In this document: positions 25,377 through 33,993 of the stretch, piece after piece
Position numbering within the stretch: position 1 is the first letter of the stretch
Layout: every line of letters begins with the position of its first letter
NCBI RefSeq assembly: GCF_001982635.1
Contig: NZ_MKFI01000002.1
Span: 671,313 to 735,312 of the forward strand
DNA length: 64,000 bases
From: Bradyrhizobium mercantei
GTDB taxonomy: Bacteria > Pseudomonadota > Alphaproteobacteria > Rhizobiales > Xanthobacteraceae
Direction of reading: 5' to 3'
The notes under the pieces: model-generated
The model's database searches: none
The model's input: the letters and a program-made list of their open reading frames with translations, nothing else
Told to the model about the DNA's origin: nothing
Made by a program: the position numbers and the translations under genes

Positions 25377-25587
25377 TCGCTCCGATCAGGTCGAAGCATG
25401 ATCCTTGTCCTCCTCCAGTAGGCGCATGCACCCGGTGCATGATATCTATGCTGCCCTTAGGCCTGCCTGCTGGGTTGCCTGATTCGCCCTTTTCAAACGG
25501 CCTGCCCACCGGCATCCCATCTGGGCGACGATCAGTGGAGGTCTTGCCGCTGTTCACCCCTGATAGTAACTCGAACAGCGGTACCAT
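25342..25587 (-). pseudogene. Short DUF5681-like fragment
   Basis: An 81-codon frame with GRPFEKGESGNPAGRPKGS, the signature of DUF5681 proteins found with phage terminases. Only this N-terminal signature is present. The C-terminal codons run into the family A repeat (SSPHERSDMRD), so the gene seems to have been cut and capped by the repeat. Confidence 0.45.
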
Positions 25588-25687
25588 AAAACCACCAAAG
25601 ATACGTGTTCTTATTTTGTTCTTAAAAATTGTTTGGAAACAAAGGCTTGGGTTTTGCAAAACCTTGGCTTTGGTGTACACATGAGGA

Positions 25688-26317
25688 ATGGCAACACCTG
25701 ACCTCAATAGTGTTCGGAACCGGCGGCGGGAAATTTGGTCTCTGGTCACTTCGCTGTGCGAGGAAGACCACGAGATGTATACCGCCGAGAAGGTGCTGAT
25801 GCGCCTATCGGGCGCACCGGGCAGGCCTTCCCTCCCCTTGACGTTGACGCCCGCACAGATCGGGACCGCCACGGCGGACATGAGCGCCCTGCTCAGCGCA
25901 GGCTCCTATCGCATCGCGGCTCGCCTCGCCCCCAGCGAGTTCACCGACGTCGATGTCGTCGAGGCCGAGCGCACCTTCGCCCAGGCCGAGGAGGAGGATG
26001 AGCAGGAAGACGAATGCGTCGATGAGGACGAGGACGACGGCGGCGCCGGCCTGGTCAAGCTGGTGCAGGACGTGATGGCCGGCAACGAAACGCTCGAACA
26101 GCTCACCCTACTGCTCTTCCGCAACTGCTCCGACACATGGTGGACGGCCAACGAGATCCAGGACTACCTGCAGCGCATCAAAGGCAAGGACGTGCCGATG
26201 AGCAGCATCTCGCCCATCCTGACCGCGCTGAAGAACAGCGGCGTTATCGTTCGCGAAGGTCACAACATCGCCCTCACCGAGAAGGCCCACAGCATGCGCC
26301 TGATCGTGCACAGATAG
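25688..26317 (+). CDS. Acidic protein with possible C-terminal winged helix
   Basis: A 209-residue protein not recognised. Residues about 95-120 are almost all Glu/Asp. The C-terminal part (TWWTANEIQDYLQR, ISPILTALKNSGVIVREG) reads like a winged helix-turn-helix. An N-terminal segment RRREIWSLVTSLCEEDHEMYTAEKV has a similar helix pattern. The ribosome-binding site GAGGA is very close to the ATG. It stands alone next to transposon and phage-like remnants and might be a small regulator of mobile origin. Confidence 0.6.
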   Translation: MATPDLNSVRNRRREIWSLVTSLCEEDHEMYTAEKVLMRLSGAPGRPSLPLTLTPAQIGTATADMSALLSAGSYRIAARLAPSEFTDVDVVEAERTFAQAEEEDEQEDECVDEDEDDGGAGLVKLVQDVMAGNETLEQLTLLLFRNCSDTWWTANEIQDYLQRIKGKDVPMSSISPILTALKNSGVIVREGHNIALTEKAHSMRLIVHR

Positions 26318-26495
26318 GAGGATAACTGATACGGCAGCAACGACTCACCTTTGGGTGACCCTTGCTTTTTGGTAATTTGGCTTTGTGCGACCATCGATTC
26401 GGCTGGCCCCGTCCTTTTCGTCAAAGGTTTGGGCGCTGATTCAGGCCCCAAAGGGCGGGCGGAACCATACCGTCGTCGGTGGAAAGGAGGGACCC

Positions 26496-26606
26496 ATGTG
26501 GTCTTGTCCGTTGCACATGCCCGTCCGCGTGATCGCCTACGTGCGGTTCCGGTTCGGAAGGTGGGAGCAGGTGTGCTCGCACTGTAGGAGTCTCCCGAGC
26601 CGTTGA
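26496..26606 (+). CDS. Cys-rich microprotein (36 residues)
   Basis: MWSCPLHMPVRVIAYVRFRF begins it and WEQVCSHCRSLPSR ends it; AAAGGAGG sits ideally before the ATG. The CPLH and CSHC pairs could form one zinc site. It resembles small conserved proteins in Bradyrhizobium only from memory. The last codons overlap a long RNA hairpin. Confidence 0.5.
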   Translation: MWSCPLHMPVRVIAYVRFRFGRWEQVCSHCRSLPSR

Positions 26607-26660
26607 AGCCGGCTCAGGAGACGTTAGTCCTACCACTCGGGGCCGCCTACGGGCGGCCCC
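26584..26660 (+). ncRNA. Structured RNA: extended stem-loop and GC-rich terminator-like hairpin
   Basis: GTAGGA-TCTCC-GAGCC pairs with GGCTC-GGAGA-TCCTAC (26584-26633), followed by GGGGCCGCC-tac-GGGCGGCCCC (26639-26660). This may be the structured 3' end of the microprotein message or a small RNA. Confidence 0.45.
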
Positions 26661-27130
26661 TCCCTATTTCCGGGTTGCCCCGGAAATCCGAGCCCCGACC
26701 AGGGAAAAGGTATGGCCGGCAGAAACTGAGTTTGGGATTCAATGACGGGCTCGCCAAAGCCTCGTTGGGATCGATTACCATCTGGTTAAGATGGGGCACG
26801 CCGCCACTCCCGGTGGTCTACCTGACTTATTGAGTCGTCAGTTTATTCGTACATACGTTTTGTATGACGGGTTTTTGCCCGATTCAACCCCTGTACGGGT
26901 GTTGCCAGCAGCTTTCAGGGCCTTGGTGAACGCATGGCGGCCGGATGGTCACCATGATGGTCATGCGATGGTGGCCTTGGTGACCATGCTGGTGATCGTG
27001 CTGACCATGGTGCTGGCGATTGTGGTCACGATGGTGACGCGCTGGTTGCACATCACCTGCTGGTGCAGACCATCATCGCCCTGATGTATGTATTGATGGT
27101 CGCGAGTGCAATTAATTGCAAAAGCAAGCG

Positions 27131-27216
27131 TAGCCCGGATGAGCGAAGCGACATCCGGGGCCAACACGCAGGTTGCAAGGCTAGTCCCGCATATCGCTTC
27201 GCTCATGCGGGCTACT
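27131..27216. repeat. Palindromic repeat family A, copy 2
   Basis: Full copy: GTAGCCCGGATGAGCGAAGC through GCTTCGCTCATGCGGGCTAC. Confidence 0.85.
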
Positions 27217-27247
27217 TGCTACTCGCTGACGATCAAGACGCTACCGT

Positions 27248-27643
27248 CTACCGCGAGGCATGGGCGCGCTTTTCGAGAAGCAGCGTACGGTCGGCGATGT
27301 CCTTCAATTCGAACGCCTGGGAGTCGAGGAACGCGACGGAGCCGTTGTTGGGGTCCGCGGCGAGGCGATGGGTTTCGCTGAGATGATGCTTCAGCCAGGC
27401 GCGCTGCTCGGTCAGCAATTGCGCGTGCGCCTCGCCCATCGAGTTGGCGAGAAGGGCTTGATAGGCGGTGTTGAGCCGCGTGTCCCACTTGCCGATTTCG
27501 GTCTTGCCGCAATCGAGCATCTTGGTCGACACGCCTTCCGCCCTGTCCATGCATGCATCATAGTCGGCGCTTTGCTGCGCGCGGACCGATAACGTCCCGA
27601 GCACGAGCATGGCCGCAACAATGACAGGCCTCCGCGAAAGCAT
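27248..27643 (-). CDS. LprI-like (DUF1311) secreted protein
   Basis: A 131-residue protein with a signal peptide (residues about 1-22, VIVAAMLVLGTLSVRAQ). The mature part has the DUF1311 pattern: DACMD near the start, MLDCGKTEIGKWDTRLNTAYQ, then LTEQRAWLKHH. Family members include the LprI lysozyme inhibitor and are periplasmic. The start at 27643 is chosen for the signal peptide. It stands alone between copies of repeat A. Confidence 0.78.
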   Translation of the reverse strand: MLSRRPVIVAAMLVLGTLSVRAQQSADYDACMDRAEGVSTKMLDCGKTEIGKWDTRLNTAYQALLANSMGEAHAQLLTEQRAWLKHHLSETHRLAADPNNGSVAFLDSQAFELKDIADRTLLLEKRAHASR

Positions 27644-27769
27644 CACCACGTCCAAATCACCCTGGCTGCATCTTTCGCCAACCATCGCCGCACAAAAGCG
27701 TCCGAAATGAGATCAAGGAATTGATGCACCGGCCATCTGGCGGGGGCCTGCTCAGTAAACATAGCAAGC

Positions 27770-27891
27770 GTAGCCCGGATGAGCCAACGGGCCGCACAAA
27801 CGCGCGCCCGATGACAGGCTCCGCGACATCCGGGGGCAGACGCGCATGTTGCAAGGCCAGTCCCGCATCTCGCTTCGCTCATGCGGGCTAC
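27770..27891. repeat. Palindromic repeat family A, copy 3 (with insertion)
   Basis: As the other copies, but the left arm is interrupted by about 36 extra bases after GATGAG, so this copy is 122 bp long. Confidence 0.8.
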
Positions 27892-27907
27892 CTACCACTT
27901 GCCAAGG

Positions 27908-28312
27908 CTATTTCGGTGCGGCCAGTCGATCGACTTCCTGTTGGAGTTTCTGGAGGTCGTAACCCGAGCCTTGCAGCATCGTGCTGTTGAAACGGACCAG
28001 CGCAGCGGTTGCAATGGCCTCCTTGATTTGCGCATCGGTCGCACCGGCGGCTTTTGCCAGCTTGGTGTGACCGTAGACGCAATAGACACACGGAATCTGT
28101 GCTGCCACACCGAGGGCAATGAGTTGCTTGGTTTTCCCGTCCAATGCTCCCTTGGGATTCATCACAGCCAGTTGTTCGTCCCAATGCGCCTTCAGTGCCT
28201 GCTCGGGAACGGTCTGCTTCAGATATTCAGGAGCCTCCTGAGCGTTGACGCCTGGTTCCGTTGCCAGGGCCAACAACAGCGCTAAACCGGCACTCGCCAA
28301 TAAGGTTCTCAT
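27908..28312 (-). CDS. Carboxymuconolactone decarboxylase/AhpD-like protein, exported
   Basis: A 134-residue protein with a signal peptide (LLASAGLALLLALATEPGVNA). The AhpD-like core has K-QLIALGVAAQIPCVYCVYGHTKLAK, where the CxxC plus His is the peroxidatic/proton-relay motif. A periplasmic peroxidase-like role is plausible; export is less usual for the family. It is a single gene. Confidence 0.82.
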   Translation of the reverse strand: MRTLLASAGLALLLALATEPGVNAQEAPEYLKQTVPEQALKAHWDEQLAVMNPKGALDGKTKQLIALGVAAQIPCVYCVYGHTKLAKAAGATDAQIKEAIATAALVRFNSTMLQGSGYDLQKLQQEVDRLAAPK

Positions 28313-28749
28313 GACTGATCTCCCTTAAGTACAATTTGCGCGAGCAATGAAAGTCGCCGCATGCCTGTGGCTCAGAACCACAGCAGCGGCTTGCAACGAC
28401 GCTGATTATACCGCAGGAAAATCCGACCGGCGAAATGGAGTTCAGGGCTGCGTTTGCACAGCAGCAATCCAGAGCATGTCCGCGTTGGGTCAAAATCCGA
28501 CCATGGCGGCCAGCCTGGCCCAGGTCGCTCACCTTCCGAAGGCGGATGTTGCAGCCTTCAAAGCAAGGAAGCGTAGCCCGGATGAGCGAAGCGACATCCG
28601 GGGGCAGACGCGCATGTTGCAAGGCCAGTCCCGCATATCGCTTCGCTCATGCGGGCTACTGGCTACTGGCTACGGCGGGCACGTCGCTAGCCCGCCCTAC
28701 GCGCTACAATGATGTAGAGTACCATTTGGTGCAGCTTGGAGCCGGGCAA
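28313..28749. other. Interval holding repeat A copy 4
   Basis: No gene is seen. 28668-28705 carries a further half repeat ending TAGCCCGCCCTACG. Confidence 0.5.
28573..28659. repeat. Palindromic repeat family A, copy 4
   Basis: Full copy with the central GGCAGACGCGCATGTTGCAAGG spacer also seen in copies 3 and 5. Confidence 0.85.
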
Positions 28750-29145
28750 ATGAAGTTGCTCAAGTGCCGATCCCTTCTGATTGCGCTGGCCGGCCTCTTG
28801 TGGATTTCATCGTGTATGGCGGATGAACTCACGGTCGTGGTCAGCACCGTGATGGCAACATATGACAAGCAAACAGGGAAGCCGGTCGTGTACGTCATCT
28901 TCCCGCAGGCTTCGTATGAACCGCTTCTTCAATGGAGCCAGAACAATGTCGGTAAAATGGTCGAACTTCTCATCAACAGCCAAGTCGTTCATCGGACGAT
29001 GTTGAAAGAGCCGTTATACGACAGAAAGCTCATCTTCAGCGACCCTGACTGGACAGACCTGGCGGAGGCAAACGCCCTTAGGCGACAATTCGTCAAGTCC
29101 CCGCATGGACAAGTTGAGCTCAGGTCGTCTTCACAATCCAATTAG
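28750..29145 (+). CDS. Secreted protein resembling the SecD head domain
   Basis: A 131-residue protein with a signal peptide ending near S-S-C-M-A (possible lipoprotein Cys). The mature part, TGKPVVYVIFPQASYEPLLQWSQNNVGKMVELLINSQVVHRTM, reads like the P1 head subdomain of SecD, in which a substrate-like strand is followed by N-x-GK. The rest of SecD is absent. It is not next to sec genes and its function is unknown. Confidence 0.55.
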   Translation: MKLLKCRSLLIALAGLLWISSCMADELTVVVSTVMATYDKQTGKPVVYVIFPQASYEPLLQWSQNNVGKMVELLINSQVVHRTMLKEPLYDRKLIFSDPDWTDLAEANALRRQFVKSPHGQVELRSSSQSN

Positions 29146-29150
29146 CGAGC

Positions 29151-29236
29151 GTAGCCCGGATGAGCGAAGCGACATCCGGGGCAGATGCGCATGTTGCAAG
29201 GCCGGTCCCGCATATCGCTTCGCTCATGCGGGCTAC
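29151..29236. repeat. Palindromic repeat family A, copy 5
   Basis: Full copy starting five bases after the stop of the SecD-head-like gene. A half repeat CTAACCCGCCCTAC follows at about 29325-29338. Confidence 0.85.
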
Positions 29237-29348
29237 TTGCTCCGGCATGATCCGCCGTTTCGCTGGCAATAGTCGCGGCGGGTTGCGCTTCCTCCGTCGC
29301 TCAATGAACTGCGGCGGACAAGTCGCTAACCCGCCCTACTCGCAATTC

Positions 29349-29621
29349 TCACGCCGCTTTCGCGGTCTTTTCCTCTGCCGGCGCGGTCTCCATCGCGCGC
29401 ATGTAGAGATCGAGCAGGCTCTCACGCTCGTCGCGCTCGTCCTGGTCCTGCTTGCGCAGCTTGATGATCTCCTTGAGGATCTTCACGTCGAAACCTTCGC
29501 CCTTCGCCTCCGAGAACACTTCCTTCTTCTGCTCGCTCAATTCCCCGATTTCGGTGTCAAGGTTCTCGATCCGCTCGACGAAGGAACGAATTTTTCCGCC
29601 GGGAATGGTGATGTCGGACAT
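29349..29621 (-). CDS. DUF2312/GapR-family DNA-binding protein
   Basis: A 90-residue nucleoid-associated protein of the GapR family, which binds overtwisted AT-rich DNA and assists topoisomerases during replication. The signature FVERIENLDTEIGELSEQKKEV, then EAKGEGFDVKILKEIIKLRKQD, is clear and predicts long coiled helices. The ribosome-binding site AGGAGGCACC is strong. The extended Glu/Ala tail is typical. Confidence 0.88.
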   Translation of the reverse strand: MSDITIPGGKIRSFVERIENLDTEIGELSEQKKEVFSEAKGEGFDVKILKEIIKLRKQDQDERDERESLLDLYMRAMETAPAEEKTAKAA

Positions 29622-29726
29622 GGTGCCTCCTGCTCAATGAGGTCGTGAAAATGAGAGCAAAGAGGTGACCAATGTCTTAACCGTGCGGTCGCCGCGGCGT
29701 CGGTATTGTAGGATGGGGTGAGCCTT

Positions 29727-29814
29727 GTAGCCCGGATGAGCGAAGCGATATCCGGGACCGGCATCGCCGGACGCACGACCGACCCCCGCATATCGCTTTG
29801 CTCATGCGGGCTAC
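29727..29814. repeat. Palindromic repeat family A, copy 6
   Basis: Copy with GATATCCGGGACC in the left arm and CATATCGCTTTGCTCATGCG in the right arm. It lies between the GapR-like gene and the metallophosphoesterase. Confidence 0.85.
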
Positions 29815-29926
29815 CGCTGCCGCCCTGGCCGAGAGGCAGACAGGAACGACGCGCATCGCACGCGTTCGAGTTCACGCGCGAACGCGACAACGATGCGATC
29901 GCGCCACCCCATACGAAACAAATCAC

Positions 29927-31051
29927 TCAGCCGTCTTCAGCCACACGCAACGTGATCTGTGTCAATTCGGACGGGCGGCCGAGCCGCAAGGCAAAACCCG
30001 GCCACAGCGCGGTGCCGTTGTTGACGTAGAGCGTCATCCCGTCGACGTCATAGCGGCCCGAGACGAAGCCGGCATTGGCGCGCGCGGCCAGGCGGTCGAT
30101 GCCCACGATCAATCCGCCATGGGTGTGGCCGGAGAGTTGCAGGGCGACGCCGAGCCGAGCTGCGTTGCGCGCGTCGGCCGGCTGGTGATCGAGCAGGATG
30201 ACGGGCGCGCCCTCGGGGGCGCCGTCGAGAACCGCGGCAAGGTCGCGGATCGAATGCCCCCGGTGGCGCGAGGCGCGGTCGGTGATCCCCGCGATCACCA
30301 GCCGGCCGCCGCCGCGTTCGAGCACGATGTGCCGGTTCTCGAGCGAGCGCAGGCCCAACGCTTCGTAGTGCGCCATCCAGGCGTCGTAGCCGAAGATATA
30401 TTCGTGATTGCCCGAGATCACGTAGACGCCGTCGGCGGCCATCAAGTCACGCAACGCCGCGATGTCGTTGCGCCGCGCATCAATGGTGCCGTCGATCAGA
30501 TCGCCCGTGATCGCGATCAGATCCACACCGAGCTTGTTCGACCGCGCGACAAGCTCGCGCGCCCAGGGCGCGGGAAACAACCGGCTGATGTGCAGATCGG
30601 TCAGGTGCAGAATGGTGTAGCCGTCGAACGCGCGCGGCAGTCCAGGGATCGCGACCTCGACATCGTTCAGCGGCGGAATCCGCATCGCCTGATGGACGCC
30701 GATCGCGGCGACGATGGCCGCGACGCCGGCAATTGCGTAGCGGACGCCGTCAGGCGCGCCGACGATGCCGCCGTGGATCACAGCAGTGACGATCAGCCCG
30801 GCATCGAGCACCAGTTGCAGCAGCGCCAGCAGCATGATCGCGCCGAACGCCCAGTTGAACAGCGCGACCACCGGGCGCGGAAACTCCGGCGAGAATTCCG
30901 ATCCCGACGACAGCCTGTTCCAGCGGTGAAACTGCAAGGCGACCAGCACGAGCAGCGCGGCGGCGATCTTTGCCGGCAGCGGCCAGTCGAGCGGCCAGAT
31001 GAAGCGGGCCAGGATCAGGAGACTGGTCAGGCCGAAGATGAGTTGGGGAAT
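29927..31051 (-). CDS. Membrane-anchored metallophosphoesterase
   Basis: About 374 residues. The N-terminal third holds about four transmembrane segments (LIFGLTSLLILARFIWPL, IAAALLVLVALQF, AIMLLALLQLVLDAGLIV, AIAGVAAIVAAIG). The C-terminal phosphoesterase has TDLHIS, TGDLIDG, SGNHEY, a DHQP strand and SGHTHGG. Such YkuE/YaeI-like proteins are thought to act on lipid or cell-envelope phosphates. The 5' end is unclear: no ATG or GTG lies near the first membrane segment. An ATT at 31051 is used as a nominal boundary; the frame stays open upstream through a repeat. Confidence 0.75.
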   Translation of the reverse strand: MPQLIFGLTSLLILARFIWPLDWPLPAKIAAALLVLVALQFHRWNRLSSGSEFSPEFPRPVVALFNWAFGAIMLLALLQLVLDAGLIVTAVIHGGIVGAPDGVRYAIAGVAAIVAAIGVHQAMRIPPLNDVEVAIPGLPRAFDGYTILHLTDLHISRLFPAPWARELVARSNKLGVDLIAITGDLIDGTIDARRNDIAALRDLMAADGVYVISGNHEYIFGYDAWMAHYEALGLRSLENRHIVLERGGGRLVIAGITDRASRHRGHSIRDLAAVLDGAPEGAPVILLDHQPADARNAARLGVALQLSGHTHGGLIVGIDRLAARANAGFVSGRYDVDGMTLYVNNGTALWPGFALRLGRPSELTQITLRVAEDG

Positions 31052-31291
31052 GGGTTCGCTCCGGATCGGATCGGTGGGTTGCGCGGTCGGCGCTCGGCAA
31101 AAGGTAGGGTGGATCGGCCGCAGGCGTAAGCCGCCAGCATCAGCACATTTTCGGCAAGTTGGGCTTCGCTGAAACGTCCTCCGCGCTGGTGGTTTTGCCC
31201 TGGAGCACGGCCGGCGCCGCCATAGCCGTCCGCCACGCAGCGCCGCTGCCCTATTACGGTCACCCTGACGAGCTGTGAAGCTTTCAGCGCG

Positions 31292-31377
31292 GTCACTGCG
31301 AGGAGCGATAGCGACGAAGCAATCCACGCTTCCGCGCATGCCGCGCGATGGATTGCTTCGCTTCGCTCGCAATGACG
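31292..31377. repeat. Palindromic repeat family C, copy 1
   Basis: GTCACTGCGAGGAGCGATAG with arm GACGAAGCAATCCACG, inverted as GATGGATTGCTTCGCTTCGC and ending GCTCGCAATGACG. The second copy is at 56329. The remainder of 31052-31604 shows no gene. Confidence 0.8.
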
Positions 31378-31542
31378 CGGATAGAGCGGTGCACTCCCTC
31401 CCCGCCACCCCCGCGCAACGGCTTCGCCGTTGTCGCCGGAGGAGCGCGCCCTTGCCGCATCTCTCGAAGGGTCGACGGCCCCGTTTTGAAGCCTCGCTGG
31501 AGGTCACCTTCCCCCTTGCTGCTGCTTCGCCAGAAATAGAAC

Positions 31543-31591
31543 TTGAACATCGCTCATTTTCCTGATTTATAATTGAACATTGTTCATTTTC
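31543..31591 (+). promoter_or_regulatory. Promoter with twin operator repeats
   Basis: TGAACATCGCTCATTTTC (31544) and TGAACATTGTTCATTTTC (31574) are direct repeats, each with GAAC/GTTC-type symmetry. Between them lies TATAAT (31568-31573), a consensus -10. This looks like a TetR-type operator pair controlling the following membrane-protein gene, but no regulator gene is adjacent. Confidence 0.6.
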
Positions 31592-31604
31592 ATTGGAGCC
31601 GACC

Positions 31605-32480
31605 ATGCAAACGACCTTCCGGATGGACGGATTGACCGGGTCTGACCGGCCCCGGAAGCCGTGGATGAAAGTCACCCCGGCGATCATCATGATCGGCATC
31701 ATTGCGGCATTCGCGGTGCATGGACGCATCGCGCAGCCGCCCCACTACAATGATTTCGCCGACCACTCGGCTCTCCTGGGCATCCCCCACGCCGGCGACG
31801 TGCTGTCCAACGCAGGCTTCGCGCTGGTCGCGATCTGGGGCTGGCTGGCGCTCTGGCCCCACCGCCACAGCGATCCGCTCCGCGCCGGATGGCCCGGCTA
31901 TCGCCTGTTCCTGATCGGCCTGTTCCTGACCGCGTTCGGCTCCGCCTTCTTTCACCTCGCCCCCGGCAATGACCGGCTGACCTGGGACATGCTGCCGATC
32001 GCGCTTGCCGGCGCGGGCCTGCTGGTCGGCGTCCGCGGCGACACGCAAGGCGGATCGAAGACGAACATCGAAGCGATCGGGCTCGGGCTTTTCGCCGCAG
32101 CGAGCGTCGCGTGGTGGGTGTACACCGACCGACACGGCGCGGGCGACCTGCGGCCGTATCTGTTGCTGCAGGTCCTGCCGCTGATCCTGATCCCGCTCTG
32201 GCAGGCGATCTATCGCGCGCCGCGCACCGAGCGCATCGCCTTCGCCGCGGCGATGGGGCTGTACGTCGTGGCCAAGATCACCGAGGTGCTCGACCATCAG
32301 ATCGCCAACACGCTCGGCTTCGTCAGCGGCCACACCTTGAAGCATCTGATCGCAACGGCCGCCACCGCCGCGGTGGTCTGGGGCGTGACGCGGCGGTTCT
32401 CCGGCGGTGGCCGGAGAACGGCGGGTCACGCTTCGCTACGAGCCTCAGGCCAATCCCGTCATCCTGAGGTGCGAGCGTAG
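31605..32480 (+). CDS. Ceramidase/CREST-like multi-pass membrane protein
   Basis: A 291-residue membrane protein with about seven hydrophobic segments. The pattern of DVLSNAGFALVAIWGW, FGSAFFHLAPGNDRLTWDMLP and the late GHTLKHLIAT resembles alkaline-ceramidase/CREST hydrolases, where Ser, Asp and three His form a zinc site. Start at 31605 is favoured by GGAG; an in-frame ATG four codons earlier also exists. The last dozen codons (GQSRHPEVRA) are read from an inserted intergenic repeat (family E). Confidence 0.72.
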   Translation: MQTTFRMDGLTGSDRPRKPWMKVTPAIIMIGIIAAFAVHGRIAQPPHYNDFADHSALLGIPHAGDVLSNAGFALVAIWGWLALWPHRHSDPLRAGWPGYRLFLIGLFLTAFGSAFFHLAPGNDRLTWDMLPIALAGAGLLVGVRGDTQGGSKTNIEAIGLGLFAAASVAWWVYTDRHGAGDLRPYLLLQVLPLILIPLWQAIYRAPRTERIAFAAAMGLYVVAKITEVLDHQIANTLGFVSGHTLKHLIATAATAAVVWGVTRRFSGGGRRTAGHASLRASGQSRHPEVRA

Positions 32481-32559
32481 CGAGCCTCGAAGGATGCACG
32501 GCCGCCAGCCGGGCCGTCGACCCTTCGAGACGCCGCTACGCGGCTCCTCAGGGTGACGG
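32456..32559. repeat. Palindromic repeat family E
   Basis: CGTCATCCTGAGGTGCGAGC through CGCGGCTCCTCAGGGTGACG: long inverted arms that include CCTCGAAGGATG and its partner CCCTTCGAGACG. It overlaps the 3' end of the ceramidase-like gene. Confidence 0.8.
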
Positions 32560-32764
32560 TGACAGCATGTAGAGCGACTTGTCCAACATGACTCGAAGAG
32601 AGCCATCGCTTGCTCGCCAAGCCTCCTACGCGATCCGCACAATTTCGGAATAATGGAAATGTATCGCTGAGTTGCCCGACGGGTCAAGTCGCTTTTTTTG
32701 GATGCCGGCGGCCGCCTGCTGCTTTGCATGGGGTTGTTTTCGATATTTTGGGACGCGTAGCCCC

Positions 32765-32850
32765 GTAGGATGGGTGGAGCGAAGCGATACCCATCATTCG
32801 TGACCTTGGTGAGCAGGCGATGGGTTTCGCTTCGCTCTACCCATCCTACG
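32765..32850. repeat. Palindromic repeat family D
   Basis: GTAGGATGGGTGGAGCGAAG at one end and CTTCGCTCTACCCATCCTACG at the other, with inner arms ATACCCATCA and GCGATGGGTTTC. A half copy lies near 41380-41405. The rest of 32481-32987 has no gene. Confidence 0.8.
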
Positions 32851-32987
32851 GTATCGAGTTCGGCGGATTGACCCCCACGCGGACAGTATCCATATGCATC
32901 TGCATGAACCGGCCCCCGCGCCGTTTCGCACCCACCTGGACACAGCCAAATACCACCGGCTCCCGTCCCTAACGTTCCGGAGCCGCC

Positions 32988-33977
32988 GTGGCCGCCCTCT
33001 CCATTCTCGATCTCGTCCGCGTCACCGAGGAAACCGACGCGCGCGGCGCGCTCTACAATGCGCGCGATGTCGCCCGCCATGCCGAGGCGCTGGGCTATCG
33101 CCGCATCTGGGTGGCGGAGCACCACAACATGGCGGGGATTGCGAGCGCCGCGACGTCGGTCGTGATCGGGCATATCGCGGCGGGCACCAGCACCATCCGC
33201 GTCGGCGCCGGCGGCATCATGCTGCCGAACCACGCGCCTTACGTGATCGCCGAGCAGTTCGGCACGCTGGCGCGGCTGTTTCCGGACCGGATCGACCTCG
33301 GCCTCGGCCGCGCGCCGGGCACCGATCAGCTCACGTTGCGCGCGTTGCGCCGCACGCCTGAATCCGCCGAGAACTTTCCGCAGGATGTGCTCGAGGTGCA
33401 GGCCTTCCTCGCGGCGGCCGGTCCCAACCAGCGCATCCAGGCGGTGCCGGCGGCGGGCACCGACGTGCCGCTGTGGATTCTCGGTTCGAGCAATTTCGGC
33501 GCGATGCTGGCCGGCGAGCTCGGCCTGCCCTACGCCTTCGCCTCCCACTTCGCCCCCGAGCTGTTGCTTCAGGCGCTGCAGATCTATCGCGCGCGCTTCA
33601 AGCCGTCGGAGCAGCTCGCGCAGCCTTACACCATGGTCGGCGTCAACATCATCGCCGCCGACACCGATGCGGAAGCGCGGCGGCTTGCGACCACGCAGCA
33701 GATGTCGTTCACCAACATCTTCCGCGGCGCGCGCGGCCTGAGCCAGCCGCCGATCGACGACATCGAGACCTACTGGTCGCCGCAGGAAAAGCTCCAGGCG
33801 ATGCGGATGCTGGAGCGCACGATCATCGGCTCGTCCGAGACGGTGCGCGCCGGGATCGATGCGCTGGTTGCCGAGACCGGCGCCGACGAGCTGATGATCG
33901 TGTCCGACGTCTACGATCACCAGAAACGGCTGCGCTCCTTCGAGCTGATCGCCCAGGCCGGCGGGATTACGGCCTGA
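32988..33977 (+). CDS. LLM-class flavin oxidoreductase (MsnO8-like)
   Basis: A 329-residue bacterial-luciferase-like monooxygenase. [20 protein letters not shown] start, [16 protein letters not shown] strand, [21 protein letters not shown] and [13 protein letters not shown] are characteristic of the MsnO8 subgroup. It starts with GTG after CCGGAG. It is a single gene followed by a family B repeat. The substrate is unknown. Confidence 0.88.
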   Translation: MAALSILDLVRVTEETDARGALYNARDVARHAEALGYRRIWVAEHHNMAGIASAATSVVIGHIAAGTSTIRVGAGGIMLPNHAPYVIAEQFGTLARLFPDRIDLGLGRAPGTDQLTLRALRRTPESAENFPQDVLEVQAFLAAAGPNQRIQAVPAAGTDVPLWILGSSNFGAMLAGELGLPYAFASHFAPELLLQALQIYRARFKPSEQLAQPYTMVGVNIIAADTDAEARRLATTQQMSFTNIFRGARGLSQPPIDDIETYWSPQEKLQAMRMLERTIIGSSETVRAGIDALVAETGADELMIVSDVYDHQKRLRSFELIAQAGGITA

Positions 33978-33993
33978 CCTTGTCGCAGCTTCG

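Larger units (their letters stand above)
26318..27130. other. Mostly non-coding interval with structured RNA and microprotein
   Basis: Apart from the microprotein and hairpins listed separately, no gene is seen. 26940-27085 is a low-complexity stretch built of GGTGAC/CATG/GATGGT words. Confidence 0.5.

Noticed and set aside
26791..27084. 97-codon plus-strand frame
   Set aside because: Composed largely of the low-complexity stretch; the hydrophobic run is a by-product of repeated GTGATG-type words, with no ribosome-binding site.
25291..29814. CRISPR array
   Set aside because: The repeats are long, palindromic and separated by whole genes; there are no regular spacers and no cas genes.
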